Source: Chrysomallon squamiferum (Eukaryota > Mollusca > Gastropoda > Neomphalida > Peltospiridae). From it: DNA of 36,784 bases. The position numbers were made by a program, and so were the translations under genes. Of this stretch, positions 1 to 10,631 are shown in pieces (position 1 is the stretch's first letter; every line of letters starts with the position of its first letter). Location: assembly GCA_012295275.1 (NCBI GenBank), contig CM022670.1, positions 36,323,801 through 36,360,584 on the forward strand. The letters run 5' to 3'. Under the pieces are notes generated by a model. That model was given only the letters and a program-made list of their open reading frames with translations, was not told the origin of the DNA and made no database searches.

Positions 1-164
1 ATAAATTTTTGTTTCCAAGATATATCACAATAGGTAAATGTTTAATTATTAATTACATTTACTGAAAAGCATTTGCTGTCAAAAATAAAAGGTAAAATGA
101 CATACAATGTAAAAAATAAATTAAACACATTTCTGATTTTTTGATAATGACTGTCATTATACTT
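1..164. other. AT-rich non-coding lead-in
   Basis: AT-rich sequence with no convincing open frame or splice signal. It leads straight into the 29 bp tandem array. Confidence 0.6.
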
Positions 165-541
165 CAGAATAACTATGCTAAATGTATATAGTTCAAAATA
201 ACTGTGTTAAATACATATAGTTCAAAATAACTGTGCTAAATATATATAATTCAAAATAACAGTGACAAATATATATAGTTCAAAATAACTATGCTAAATA
301 TATACAGTTTAAAATAACTTTGAGAAATATATATAGTTCAAAATAACTATGCTAAATATATATAATTCAAAATAACTGTTAAATACATATAGTTCAAAAT
401 AACTGTGTTAAATATATATATTTCAAAATAACTGTTAAATATATATAATTCAAAATAACTGTGCTAAATGAATATAGTTCAAAATATGTTTGTATATATA
501 TATATATTTCAAAATAACTATGCTAAATATATATATACATT
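165..541. repeat. About 29 bp AT-rich minisatellite
   Basis: Roughly a dozen head-to-tail copies of a unit built on the core GTTCAAAATAACTGTGCTAA followed by a variable ATATATA stretch. Copies differ by single substitutions and by length of the TA run; several lack a few bases (for example AACTGTTAAAT instead of AACTGTGCTAAAT). The array ends in a pure TA stretch near 490-540. No coding potential. Confidence 0.9.
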
Positions 542-618
542 TCATGCTAGGTATCACTGTGCTGAATTTTACATGGTAATAAAATTACAATTCTATCAGT
601 GATTCTTGTCTTTGGCAG

Positions 619-842
619 CAATTCCTCTTCATGGCACTGTGAAACCACAGAGGTATGGTTAATACAATACATTTGGACAGTATAAATGCTTATAATTTTA
701 TAACATATTCCACTGTACTTCTGTGACCAGTATAAAATTTACTCTGTTTGTGTGCACACTTTGAAAATGATTTGGAAAGGGATGCTGAAAAAGAAAAGAA
801 TCTTTGTCACGTGTGTCGTAACTCTCTTTACAAAGAAACCAA
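619..842 (+). CDS. Candidate exon pair, partial gene of unknown function
   Basis: Two splice-bounded open segments. The first (619-652) follows a good acceptor (CTTGTCTTTGGCAG) and ends at AGAG|GTATGG. The second (about 780-842) ends at a strong donor, ACCAA|GTAAGT, and reads DAEKEKNLCHVCRNSLYKET: charged, then a CxxC pair. If the 34 nt segment is read in its third frame, its last two bases (AG) plus the first base of the second segment complete an Arg codon, so a 127 bp intron (653-779) is phase-consistent. The acceptor at 778-779 (GGAAAG) has a weak pyrimidine tract, and the same frame stays open upstream to about 737, so the true 5' edge is uncertain. The CxxC followed by basic and acidic residues could be a zinc-binding or coiled-coil protein fragment. 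I do not recognise the family. Other exons would lie left of the window or downstream. Confidence 0.35.
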
Positions 843-1051
843 GTAAGTCTTGTATCCCTTTTCATTCAGATATTTTAATTATTGAACTATCAGTTAAATC
901 TTGATATAGTACTTGTGGTGGCAAATTTATATTTTGACAATGGAGATAACCCTACTTGATTCTGGTGATGTATTGTATTTTTCTGTGTAACGTATTCTGA
1001 GCTGTTATTCTACTTGATGAAAGAAACCAATATATTTATATTCAATATAAA

Positions 1052-1085
<34 letters not shown>

Positions 1086-1622
1086 ATTCAAATAATTTTT
1101 CTGGTGTATGGTATTTAAGAAAACTCATTGTGAATTTGTACTGACCATTTAACAATTTTCATTATCTTATGTTTTCAAAAGTTTATTAATCTGTTTTGAA
1201 TTCACCAAATGCATATCATTTTGTCAGTGCTTATTTATCTGTGTTCTTGAACTGTAACTTTTATTGGGTTTTTCAATAAACAAATTTCCTAGCAAAATCT
1301 ATATATAAACATTTTGTAGAAATTAATCTTTTTACAGTATGATTTAAAAAAAAGTTAAAATAAAGTTTAAGAAAATCCTGTATAATTTCCTTTATTGTTC
1401 ACTATACCTGTTTTTTTTTTCAAATACTACATGAAACAAAGAAAATTCATTATTTTCTCAGAATATTGTAACAGTCATAAAAATATGTTGCCATTAAAAC
1501 GTCATTCACAGAAGACACAATACATCAAGTATTATGACACAGAATAATAAAAGAATTTGCTATGGAAATTGGAAAAACGAAAAATTTGTTTCTTTGTATA
1601 ATAGCGTAATAATGTTCTGCAG
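843..1622. other. Non-coding stretch with (TG)14 microsatellite
   Basis: AT-rich, probably intronic or intergenic. It contains a (TG)n run at 1056-1083 and a T10 run near 1411-1420. No other open segment with splice signals was seen. Confidence 0.6.
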
Positions 1623-1702
1623 TTGTTCTGAATAAACTGTGGGCGGAATTGAAGGATGATAAAGAAAAGTGCAAAACACAAGACAAACGTTGGGCCAAGT
1701 CA
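1623..1702 (+). CDS. Candidate internal exon, lysine-rich helix
   Basis: An 80 nt open segment after the acceptor AATGTTCTGCAG (1621-1622), ending at TCA|GTAACT. The frame starting TT|GTT reads VLNKLWAELKDDKEKCKTQD then KRWAKS, a charged, Trp-containing helical sequence unlike the surrounding A/T-rich noise. Incoming phase is 1 and outgoing phase 0. It cannot join directly to the segment ending at 842 (outgoing phase 2, which would hit a stop), so another exon would be needed if both belong to one gene. It is phase-compatible with the Cys-rich open segment that starts at 2265. No family recognised. Confidence 0.38.
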
Positions 1703-2109
1703 GTAACTTTATTTGTTTTACAGGATGGATTTAATAACTATAACAGAACTTCAGTCTTACATTTTATGTTCTAAATGTAACTTTATACATACATTTAATC
1801 TTTTAAAAGTCCTGAGATTTGGAAACAGTGAAAAATAAAATAAATATAAAAGAATCCATGTCAGCCAAAAAAAAAAAAATTTGCTCAGTTTAGCAGCAGC
1901 TTTTTTTATTTTTTTATTTTTTTTTTTTGTACAAGAAATAATTGGAATCTGTATAATGGCATCCATCTATTTGAGTGAATAATGGAGAAAAGAATTCATT
2001 TTTTGTTCTTATTGGAAACAAAATGATTCATGTAAATTTGTATTGATAACCTACTCTTGCATTCAGCTGGAAAGTAAAATCATTTTGGTTTTTCATATCC
2101 TTTTCCTTT
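1703..2109. other. Non-coding AT-rich stretch
   Basis: Poly-A and poly-T rich. An acceptor-like TTGTTTTACAG sits at 1713-1723, only 21 bp after the putative donor at 1703, too close to define an intron with it. Nothing else is supported. Confidence 0.5.
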
Positions 2110-2215
2110 TTCTTTTTTTTTTAAATAAAAAGAAGAAAAGAAAAAAAATAAAAAAGAAAGAAAAATCTGCTTGTTCCGCGAATTATGCTTAAAACACAAT
2201 ATTGATTAGAACACA
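2110..2215 (+). repeat. Dispersed repeat, copy 1
   Basis: A purine-rich block (AAGAAGAAAAGAAAA type) followed by a conserved core around GAATTATG...AAAACACAATATTGATTA. The same arrangement recurs at 3224-3335 and, more diverged, near 3765-3825. This is probably a degenerate interspersed element. Boundaries are uncertain and no coding capacity was seen. Confidence 0.6.
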
Positions 2216-2264
2216 TGCATGCTTCTTCATTAATTCTATGTCCCATGCCTTGTTTATCTTCTAG

Positions 2265-2399
2265 AAACCTTGTTATCCTGAAGGTAATGGCTGTTGCCGT
2301 ATCTCTAACTGGTCAACTTCAGGATTTTGTCCTGATAAATGTGGCCACATGTGCCTAAGCAGTGTTTTAATTTGTGTGTTTGTCCTGAAACATCATTAG
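2265..2399 (+). CDS. Candidate Cys-rich exon, 44 codons to TAG
   Basis: After an acceptor-like TTTATCTTCTAG (ending 2264) the frame is open for 44 codons to TAG at 2397-2399. It begins KPCYPEGNGCC and continues through FCPDKCGHMC before a hydrophobic end. The cysteine spacing is C-x5-CC-x11-C-x3-C-x3-C. The upstream frame is closed by the TAG of the acceptor itself, so it can only be translated as a spliced exon. It is in phase with the donor at 1702/1703, which would give a 562 bp intron. The Cys pattern could be a metal-binding or small disulfide-rich module. I assign no function, and a chance open frame is a real alternative. Confidence 0.25.
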   Translation, partial: KPCYPEGNGCCRISNWSTSGFCPDKCGHMCLSSVLICVFVLKHH

Positions 2400-4830
2400 T
2401 TATTGTTCACTCAGTTTAATTGGCTGTTTAAGTGGACAGTGTTACGAGCTGAGAATAATCTTGCAACTAACTAACAGTCTGATGATTACTTTGGTTTCTC
2501 AGATGACATTTTCGTCAAGATTCTCAACTTTGAAGGTCAATCTCAAGATGGCCGTAATCAGAACAAACTATTGTGAGAAATAATTACCACAGTTTCACTT
2601 TCATTAGCATTGGAGGCTGCAAAATTAATAGAAGACATATTGATATAGGTTATACTTCCCTAATTCTAATGGTGTGACTAAATTCTGAGATCAAGATATC
2701 AAAATGGTGACTCCAATCCAGACCTAATAGATAAGGTAACATCACTTTATTGAACCTTGTCTTTACAAAATCCACTAACTTATTAACACTCTACCCAGAG
2801 TTGATGGTGTGGGTAAAACTCTATGCCAACTCTTCTGTTTAACACATTTTTTAAACTATCATCTTTCTTCCAGAGTTGTTAAAGACTGTAAAACCTTTTT
2901 CATACACGTTATCGCTTTCACAGCTATAATTAGACATTTGAAGTTCAGTCCTATTTTTGCAGCAATGATTTTTTTTTTCTCACTCAGTCCACTCAATCAT
3001 GTTTTAATGAGCCAACTGTGTCCTTTCCTATTCCAGCTCCATGATATCAGTTTTTGTTTTTAAATTTTTCAAAAATACGTATAGCCAACATAGGAATTGA
3101 TCTCCCTTGATCATGCAACAAAGATGTATTTTTTTCACTCTTTTATTTTATTTTTTATTTTTTATTTTGTGGGTGTTATTTCATGATTTGTTTTTAAGTA
3201 GAAACTGTAAATAAAATATATAATAACAACTTTAAACAAAAAGAAGAAAGAAAAATGGAAAGAAAAAAATTGTTTGTTCAGAGAATTATGGTTATAACAC
3301 AATATTGATTACAATGGGGACATATTTGAACAAGATTAAACAACAATTTTTTTTTTTTTTTCACTTTGTTGTGTACAAGCAGATGTTTCAACTATCTTAT
3401 CTTGATGGCTAATTTCATTACAGACTTTGTTTTATCTATAATTCACTTATCAAGTAAATCATTTAAATGCAAGTTTTCTGTTCTTCTTGACTTTATTTTT
3501 GACATCACCGTTCTTGTAGATAATGCAAACAGAATGCCCCCGACTTTGTCTGAAGTTACTGTCTTCAACAATAATGCACATTTATTGATTTAATTTGGGA
3601 CTGTCCCCTGAGTATACTTAAATGGCAAAAGGTTAAATCATAGAGGGCGAAAGAGAAAATTTCATTTTCTGACCAAACAATCATTCTGTTAACCAAATGA
3701 GCTGCATGATGCATATCAAGGAAACATCATTTTTCTTTTATTGAAAAGGAAAAACAATAACAAAACAAAAAAAAAAAAAAAAAAAAATGTTTTGTGAATT
3801 TTTTGAGACTTGACCTCAATATTTCCTATCTTATAAAACTATTTACTGTTCCACAACTTCACATGAATGCAGACCACACCGTTTTTCTGTCAGTCAGCAA
3901 ATTCAGTTTATTCAGTTTTCCTAAAATTGTTGCCAAACTTAAATTAAACAGCACACGAGGACACATTTTTCAGTAGGTTTATTTCTGTTTCATAGACAAT
4001 GAATGATCCACCACAGTTTGAATCTAGTTCAGTTCAATTTTTAAAATACAAATATGAATTTCTTTTGTTCTGAAAAACTAATTTTGATTTCAACAAAAAA
4101 TATTAATAAAAACTAAAACACATTGTAGCTATTTAATTCTTCTAATTTTATCTTAATTAATGAGAACACGGTTATAGATTTTTTTAAACTGATGTATGTC
4201 TCTAAAGACACATATACAAATTAATTTTATTAATTACATTATGAAAGCATGATATGTATGTATGTGGGCCATTCGTATATTTGAAACAGTTATCATACAT
4301 GATAACCAAAAAAAAATATTTGATACTTTTTTCTTTTAATCATCATCATTATTATTGTTATTATTATTAACTTTTGAATTAATTTATTTTATTACAGTTT
4401 TATTAATATTATATTTATTTATTTATTTTAATTTAATTATTTTAATTTAATTTTGTTTTATTTTATATACACATACTTTTGTTTGCATGGCACAATTTTT
4501 AATAAACAGCCAAAATTCAAGAAGTTAAATACCGGATTAAAAAAAACAAAATTCTCAAAATAGTTTATTGTTTAATCTTGGTCATTGATTTGCTTTCCTT
4601 TGCAACAAAATTAATATCTGTGCAATGCAGAAAGTGAGGGGGAGCAAAAAGATCATTTAAAAAAAACAGACTGATATCACGGATATTAAACTTTACAACT
4701 AAGCTACCAGGCTCTTTGAAATAAATGAATTCCTGGTCTAATTTGATATCATGTCCAGACTATATGTTCACAACAGTGTTATTAAACAAAGCATAAAAAA
4801 CAGCTCAGGGGTCAAACAAGTTTACAGTGA
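2400..4830. other. Gene-poor AT-rich region with repeat relics
   Basis: No gene can be supported. Short open frames occur on both strands (for example + 2809-3063, + 3366-3593, and minus-strand frames over 3480-3590) but lack Kozak or splice context, and overlapping antisense frames are equally open. Contents: dispersed repeat copies, A-runs at about 3767-3787, T-runs at 2966 and 3348, and an ATTT-rich stretch at 4340-4460. An acceptor-like TTTGGTTTCTCAG at about 2500 precedes a short open frame whose status is unresolved. Confidence 0.55.
3224..3335 (+). repeat. Dispersed repeat, copy 2
   Basis: Same order as the copy at 2110-2215: purine-rich AAGAAGAAAG block, then TTGTTCAGAGAATTATGG and ATAACACAATATTGATTA. 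A third, more diverged copy lies near 3765-3825 (poly-A, TTTTGTGAATTTTTTGAGAC, CTCAATATTT). Confidence 0.55.
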
Positions 4831-4851
4831 AGTCAATCTGTCTCACTCTGA

Positions 4852-4975
4852 TGTCTCTCTCTCTGTCTCTGTTTCTGTTTCTGTCTGTTTGTCTGTCTGT
4901 CTGTCTCTCTATCTATCTATCAAAACATCTGTCTGCCTATCTATACATATGTCTGTATGTCTACCCCTCCATTTT
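4852..4975. repeat. CT / GTCT / ATCT compound microsatellite
   Basis: Runs of CTCTGT, TCTGTT, GTCT and ATCT follow one another. The Leu/Ser/Val/Cys-rich frame over 4751-4978 is the translation of this repeat, not a gene. Confidence 0.85.
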
Positions 4976-6344
4976 TGACTTTGGCACTCAGGTCTCTCTC
5001 TAGCTATTGCTCTCTAATAGTTTTTCTTTCTGTTTTTTTTTTTCTCTCACCTCTCTCTTTGTGTAATTTTTTTGCTACACTTTCTCTTTGACATTATCTA
5101 TTACTCACTGTGTGTGTGTGTGTGTGTTCAGAGCTGTTCATGATAGTCAAACAGATCCCAGCATCAACTTCAAGAAGTGTAACCTGTCCAGCAGATAAAT
5201 AATCAACTTGTTTCCCCCCAAGACAGTTGTCTCTGATGCACAATCTGGGAAAATTTGTTTATCTGCGTTAGATTGCTAAGTCTTTATTTAGGACTTATGG
5301 GAGTGTGTATCAGCTTTATCAATGACAATTTGATACTAATTGTAATAGCAAGAGCAGATTGTGTGGCTATTTGTACCCAGCGGTGTATCCATTCCGAAGG
5401 AACTCATCCTACTGTGGAAACCAATTTGGCTTGATAAATATCTTTTTGCTCTGTTATCAGTTCATCTGGACAGTCTTCTTAACATGTTTTCTCTTTTTTT
5501 GATTTTGTGTGTGTGTGTATGTATGTATTTATGTATGTATGTATGTAATCATGTTTGTTTTTGTGTATATATGAATGTATTAGTGCATGTATGTACATAT
5601 GCATACACACATAAAGATAAAAAAAAGTTAATGCCTAGCATTAATACATAAATCTTTATAATCATATTTGTTGTTTGTCTGTTTTCTATGAAGTCATATC
5701 TGTTTCATTTTTTTTGCAGACATTATCAGTTTCGCAATAAAACTAATTCTATTTGTTTACTGTAGGTTAGGGTCAGGCTTACAAACCGGATATATTTTCT
5801 GTAACAAGTACAAAATTATTAACAGATTTTATTTTTCATTGCTGGTGTCACTGATTCATAGCTTTGTTTACCAAACAGCCATGTTGTGTAGAATCCATTT
5901 CCATCCAGAAAAATCATTTCCTCTTTAATTTATTAACAACTCTGGTTTCTTTGTTATAATACAATCCGAGTATTACATATCACATATCAAGATTTAAACA
6001 AATATATTTTACTAAATAAAGAAAATGCATTCACTGGTTGGAAAAAGTATAGTTTAATTTAACAAGTTATATTTAAAATGCTCTAAAAAAAATTATCTGT
6101 GGTCTGAACAAATAAATAAATGAACACATGAAATGAAATGAAATGAAATAAAATAACATAAAATAAAATAAAATAAAATAAAATAAAAAAATAAAAAAAT
6201 AAAACAAAATGAAATGAAATTGCTGCAAACAAACAAAAAAAAAAAAAAAAAAAATCCAGTGTGTATGATAATTCTGTTAAAAATACCAGGAATTCAGTTG
6301 GCAGTAATAAAGAATTATTAATCTAGAAACACTTCAAAATGCTG
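4976..6344. other. No gene supported; several simple repeats
   Basis: Contains (TG)n at 5109-5127, GTGTGTATGTATG-type repeat at 5506-5548, an AAATG/AAAAT run at 6129-6215 and poly-A at 6235-6254. The segment 5375-5500 is of balanced composition and open for about 40 codons on + (starting SGVSIPKELILLWKP), but no convincing splice sites flank it. It may be an exon relic or chance. Confidence 0.5.
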
Positions 6345-6960
6345 TTAAATCATGCTGTGAATTTAAGGGTTTCCTTTCACTGAAGAATATATTTGAATAA
6401 TACAAAGTGAAGAAGTAAATTCTTCTGGTTTTACATTCACTGGATGCTGAAAAAATGGAAGCCAGTTTCAATGGTACAGCTGCAATATGAATTTAATGGT
6501 TTCCTTATATTGTAATAAATATTTTTTTACAAAGTTAAAATTTTGTTTTTATTGTTACATAATGACTGGACATAAGAATTACCAATTTCAGTGGTATTAT
6601 GAATTTAAGGACTTCCTTTCATTGAAATATATTTAAAAAAAATACTAAATAAAAAGTAAATTTCTTATGATTATATAAACATTGGACAGAGAAGTATCCA
6701 GCACTATTGGTATAATGAATTTAAGAGTTTCCTTTTGCTGGAACACATATTTAATTAAAAAAAAAAAAAAAAAAAAAAAATTAGAAAGAAAAAGAAAAAT
6801 TTTGTACTGTTTTACAATGATTGGACATATAAAAATAGCAACTTCGTTTCCTTTCGCTGAAAAATACATTTAAAAAAAAAAAAAAATACAAAGCAAAACG
6901 GAACATTCTAGTTATACAATGATTGGTTTATACCAACAGGATTTAAAAGCCAGTGGAATC
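6345..6960. repeat. Degenerate 112-130 bp tandem array, A-tract in each unit
   Basis: Five or so diverged units begin with a variant of GAATTTAAGGGTTTCCTTTC at 6359, 6489, 6601, 6717 and about 6843 (spacing roughly 130, 112, 116 and 126 bp). Each continues with an A-rich stretch and a region resembling ATGATTGGACAT. The A-tracts vary from about 7 to over 20 bases. Short open frames at 6645-6873 on both strands only translate the A/T tract. A solitary related monomer lies at about 7505-7600. Confidence 0.8.
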
Positions 6961-7029
6961 AAGTTCTGCAGGTGAAATATGATACCTGTTGTTTAGAAGT
7001 TTATTGTAATCTGAACTTGATTGTCACAG

Positions 7030-7089
7030 GTTGGTCTGACTAGAGATAGACCAGTTCACCTTCGTCTGCACCAGACACAGCAAGCACTG
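7030..7089 (+). CDS. Candidate 60 bp internal exon
   Basis: Bounded by an acceptor (TGATTGTCACAG, AG at 7028-7029) and a strong donor (CACTG|GTAAGA at 7090). It is 60 nt, exactly 20 codons. Only one of three frames is open, reading VGLTRDRPVHLRLHQTQQAL, and it is symmetric phase 0-0, so it could be included or skipped without frame change. Composition (CpG, C-rich codons) stands out from the flanks. Family not recognised; no neighbouring exon identified. It could belong to the same + strand gene as the islands at 619-1702, or be a chance pairing of splice-like motifs. Confidence 0.38.
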
Positions 7090-9180
7090 GTAAGATATTT
7101 AGTTGCAGAGATATTCTTGTTTTAATTGGAATGTTAATATTATATAAGTCTGGCTTCAGTTTAATGACTGGCTTTGTTGTTTTAAATATGAAATTATTAT
7201 CATAATTTATAGTGGTAAGTCGAAGATGTAGATTTAGTGGTATAGAGATATTCTTGTTAATAATTGCAAAGTCACTAAATGGTATAAATAATGTCTCAGG
7301 ACATATTTAATTTTTGAAATTACACTGTACAGTTAATGTTTCACTTTTAAAACTGAATGGAATTTTTGCAATGTGGATTAAAATAGAAACAGATAGAGAC
7401 AACTTTTCTTTAACCATGCATAACATAATCGACAGTTAAACAAGTTCATTTTAATCAAATAATCAATTAACCATTAAGCAATTTCTTTTGATTTTAGCTG
7501 TGACATGCATTTTAAATTTAAAGGTTTCCTTTCACTGAAGAGCACATCATTTTTAAAAAAGGTAGAAGAAAAATCTTTATGATTATAATGCTGGAAGTGT
7601 ATAAAAGGAAACAGTAATGATCAATCAACCACTGATGGCTAAATCGTGTGTTTTGCTGCATCATTGAACAAGCACACATAATTACGTAACAGTTAACAAT
7701 GAACTGCGTACTTCATAAATCTGAACTGTTAATTAACTTGGTATAAAATTAAATTTCATAACTTCTGTGAATGTAATAATAACTTGGCAATCAAAGGATG
7801 TGCTGATTTCCTTCATATTTAATATGAAAACTTAGAAATACAGTCCAGAGACATTGCTAAATGAGCCATATTTTGAATCTTATTTTAGTACAGCAAATAT
7901 TTTGATATCTTTTTAAAAAAATGTTCTTGTTAATAACTGTACATTTTGTTTATGTTTTAAAACATAAACTTTAATAAGTGTGTTAAATGTTTGTTTAAAA
8001 TAAGAGAAAAATACAATATCAAGAATCGCAGCAAAATAACCATAATAATGGTTTTAATAGTAATGTTGTTGTTGATTATACTGTTCATTTTATTATAATT
8101 ATTCTTCATAATGTTATTCTCATTACCATTTTTATTTGTTGTTGTTACTGTTGTTATTATTGTTGTTGTTGTGGTGCCAGTAGTGCTAAGTGGATTGAAA
8201 ATACAATTGAATTTGATCTGCAAACAACAGCAATAAAAAGAAATTTATTTGATTTAGAAATCCATACTTAGACAATTTTCTTCTTAAATGTCTGTGCCAG
8301 TATTACTGTAATTCCACTTAACCAGTGTACACTTCTCTTACACCAAACACAAATCAAACTGAAGTCTTCTAGTCTGCCAGGAATCAGCAATTATGACAAA
8401 AATAATATAACTAAGAAGCACAATAATCCACTGATAAGAAAAAATAACAAATGAGTTTTGAAGGTTTTTTTTCAGGAGGATTCATAAAACAACAGAAGAA
8501 TTTTTATAAATATTTATTATATAATAGAGTTATTGTAATAATTAAAAAAACATATGTACTAATGAAGACTGCAGTGTTTTAATAGTAAATTGTTGAGTAA
8601 CAAATACTTAAACTGATTATTATAGCAATGGTTGTTATCTTCTAAGTGTAATAGTGTGATTTAGAAGTGATTTTTACATTAAATAAACTTTATTACAACT
8701 TCATTCAAAATAATTTTTGAGAAATGTCTTGAAATCCTTTCATATAGTTCTACAATATTTTACAAGATTTATTCAAAACATAATTACATTCAGTTAATCA
8801 TAATGAAAGAAAATGTTTTTAAATGATTTTTTAATTTTGTTACGTTTTTTGGTTTTATTTTTTATATATATGTAGATACAGATGTATATAAATACTATTT
8901 TTTAATCTGTTTAATTTTATTTACTTTTTTTTTTTTTTTTATAAATGTTTAAATTGATTCGTAAATGCATTCATATATTTTTTATTTATCCTTAATCCTT
9001 TCCTTAGTTATTTTAATTTACAAAAAAGTAACTGATTCATTGATCCATTCGCTTATTCTTTCTTTTCTTTATTTTTTTCTTACTCATTATTAAAAATAAA
9101 TATATAAACAAATAAACAAACAACAACAACAACGACTTTTTGTCTATTTTGTATTCGCTAGTCCCAGTCTCATCTTGTTT
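7090..9180. other. Non-coding AT-rich stretch
   Basis: No gene supported. It holds a lone relative of the 6345-6960 repeat unit at about 7505-7600 (AATTTAAAGGTTTCCTTTCA), a minus-strand Asn/Thr-rich frame over a GTT/ATT repeat (7957-8223) judged spurious, a T16 run at about 8925-8940 and AAC repeats near 9117-9133. Confidence 0.6.
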
Positions 9181-9608
9181 ACTTTTCTCTTCTAATCACC
9201 GACAATCTTGACCAAACACACTCACCATGTTAGCGAGTTGTCACAGAACTTTACAACGTATGCCAGTTCTTAGTCGTAAACGTGTGTGTGCTCTCGTACA
9301 CAAACAACGTTACCGCAGGATAATCTTTCCCGTCGTAATACTGCCTCCTCTAAGATGCTGCTAGGACTCGCTTTGGAGCCGCGACCGTCGTTGTGCAAGA
9401 TGTTTCAGATCAAAACGTGTAGGCATAGTCTTATCTCAGCGTAGATCGCACATTCTCGCTGTGTGGTGTCTTTTACTTGTAGACCACATCACATCATTTT
9501 GTGACGAAGTCTTTATTAAGTCTAATATCAGTAGAGGTGCGTAAATATTCATGCAAACTGGAGACGTTCGTGAAGATGATTTTATATTTCTTTTGGGTAA
9601 AGGTAGGT
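9181..9608. promoter_or_regulatory. CpG-dense island, possible divergent promoter / first exons
   Basis: About 23 CpG dinucleotides between 9200 and 9575, in a region otherwise almost free of CpG. On the minus strand a consensus donor ATG|GTGAGT ends an exon-like stretch at 9226. On the + strand an ATG at 9576 opens nine codons to a donor AAAG|GTAGGT at 9603. There is also a 45-codon + frame at 9227-9364 with good start context (CACCATGT), beginning MLASCHRTLQRMPVLSRKRV and rich in Arg/Lys. These signals conflict as single transcripts, but together they fit a CpG-island promoter with first exons. Whether one or both directions are used cannot be told. Confidence 0.4.
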
Positions 9609-10631
9609 ACTAAGTTAATAATTTTTAATTCTTATTTATTTATTTATTTTTAAATTTTAGAAATCACATTTGTTTTAGTTGGAAAAGAGATTAGAACAAC
9701 AACAACAACAACAAAATAACAAATAAAAACAGTAAAAAAAAAACCTCCACATTTTAAAAATGTAAAATATTATTTTGAAAGTACTTAGACTTCTTTTTTA
9801 AATTTAAAATTGTTTTTATTTATTATTTATTATTATTATTATTATATATATAATTTTTAGAATTGCATTTTTCAAAATGTGGAAATTGGATTTGAATTTT
9901 TTTTTAAAAACTGTTTTTGGAATTCTTATTTTTAAGTCTTAGATAACAATGTGTCAACTGAATGAACAATAAATTTAATTTTGTGATTTTTTTTTTATTA
10001 AAATATGTTTTTTTTACATTTTCACTCTCATAATAAGTGTTATTACTAAAACTGAAAATTTTGTTTAATATAACAGTGTCAAAATCTGATTGATATACAA
10101 ACATTTTTTTTCCATTTGTGAAAAAAAAAAAAAAAATTAATAGTAATAATAATACTAAATTAAAAAACCACCCAAAAACCCCAACAACATTAAATAGTAA
10201 TTATTATGCACTGATGCTTTCAAATGCAAAATTTTTTTTTTTTTTACATATCACACAAACAGTACATGATTGACTGTATAGTAACTGAAAATGTTTTGCT
10301 CCTGTCACAAAACTATAAATTAAAATTTTCCACAGAGAAATTCATCAAACAGTGCCCATCCACTTATAAGGTTAAAACAGTACAGCATTAGTTCTGCATG
10401 ATTTACCGTTTTGTTCACTCATAAATACGTAACAGTGAAAGAGAAATCGGAATTTTCCACACATTCCTGAACACTGAAAGAGAATTCCATTTCGTTAACA
10501 TTTCCCAAATGATTTTTTTTCTCTCACTGATTAGACAGAGATGAGGTAAGTGGTGACCAAAGACTCAAACACCAAGTGACTAATGGCTCTTACAACAAAA
10601 AAAAAAAGATTACAAATTTTTAAAAACACAT
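9609..10631. other. Non-coding AT-rich stretch
   Basis: Poly-A/poly-T tracts, ATTT and ATT repeats (about 9630-9850) and AAC repeats at 9697-9713. No supported gene. Confidence 0.6.

Noticed and set aside
2265-2399. Small secreted disulfide-rich peptide or toxin
   Set aside because: No signal peptide or ATG; cysteine count alone is not enough. Kept only as a candidate exon.
7957-8223. 88-codon Asn/Thr/Ile-rich minus-strand frame
   Set aside because: Derived from GTT/ATT trinucleotide repeats; composition typical of AT-rich noise.
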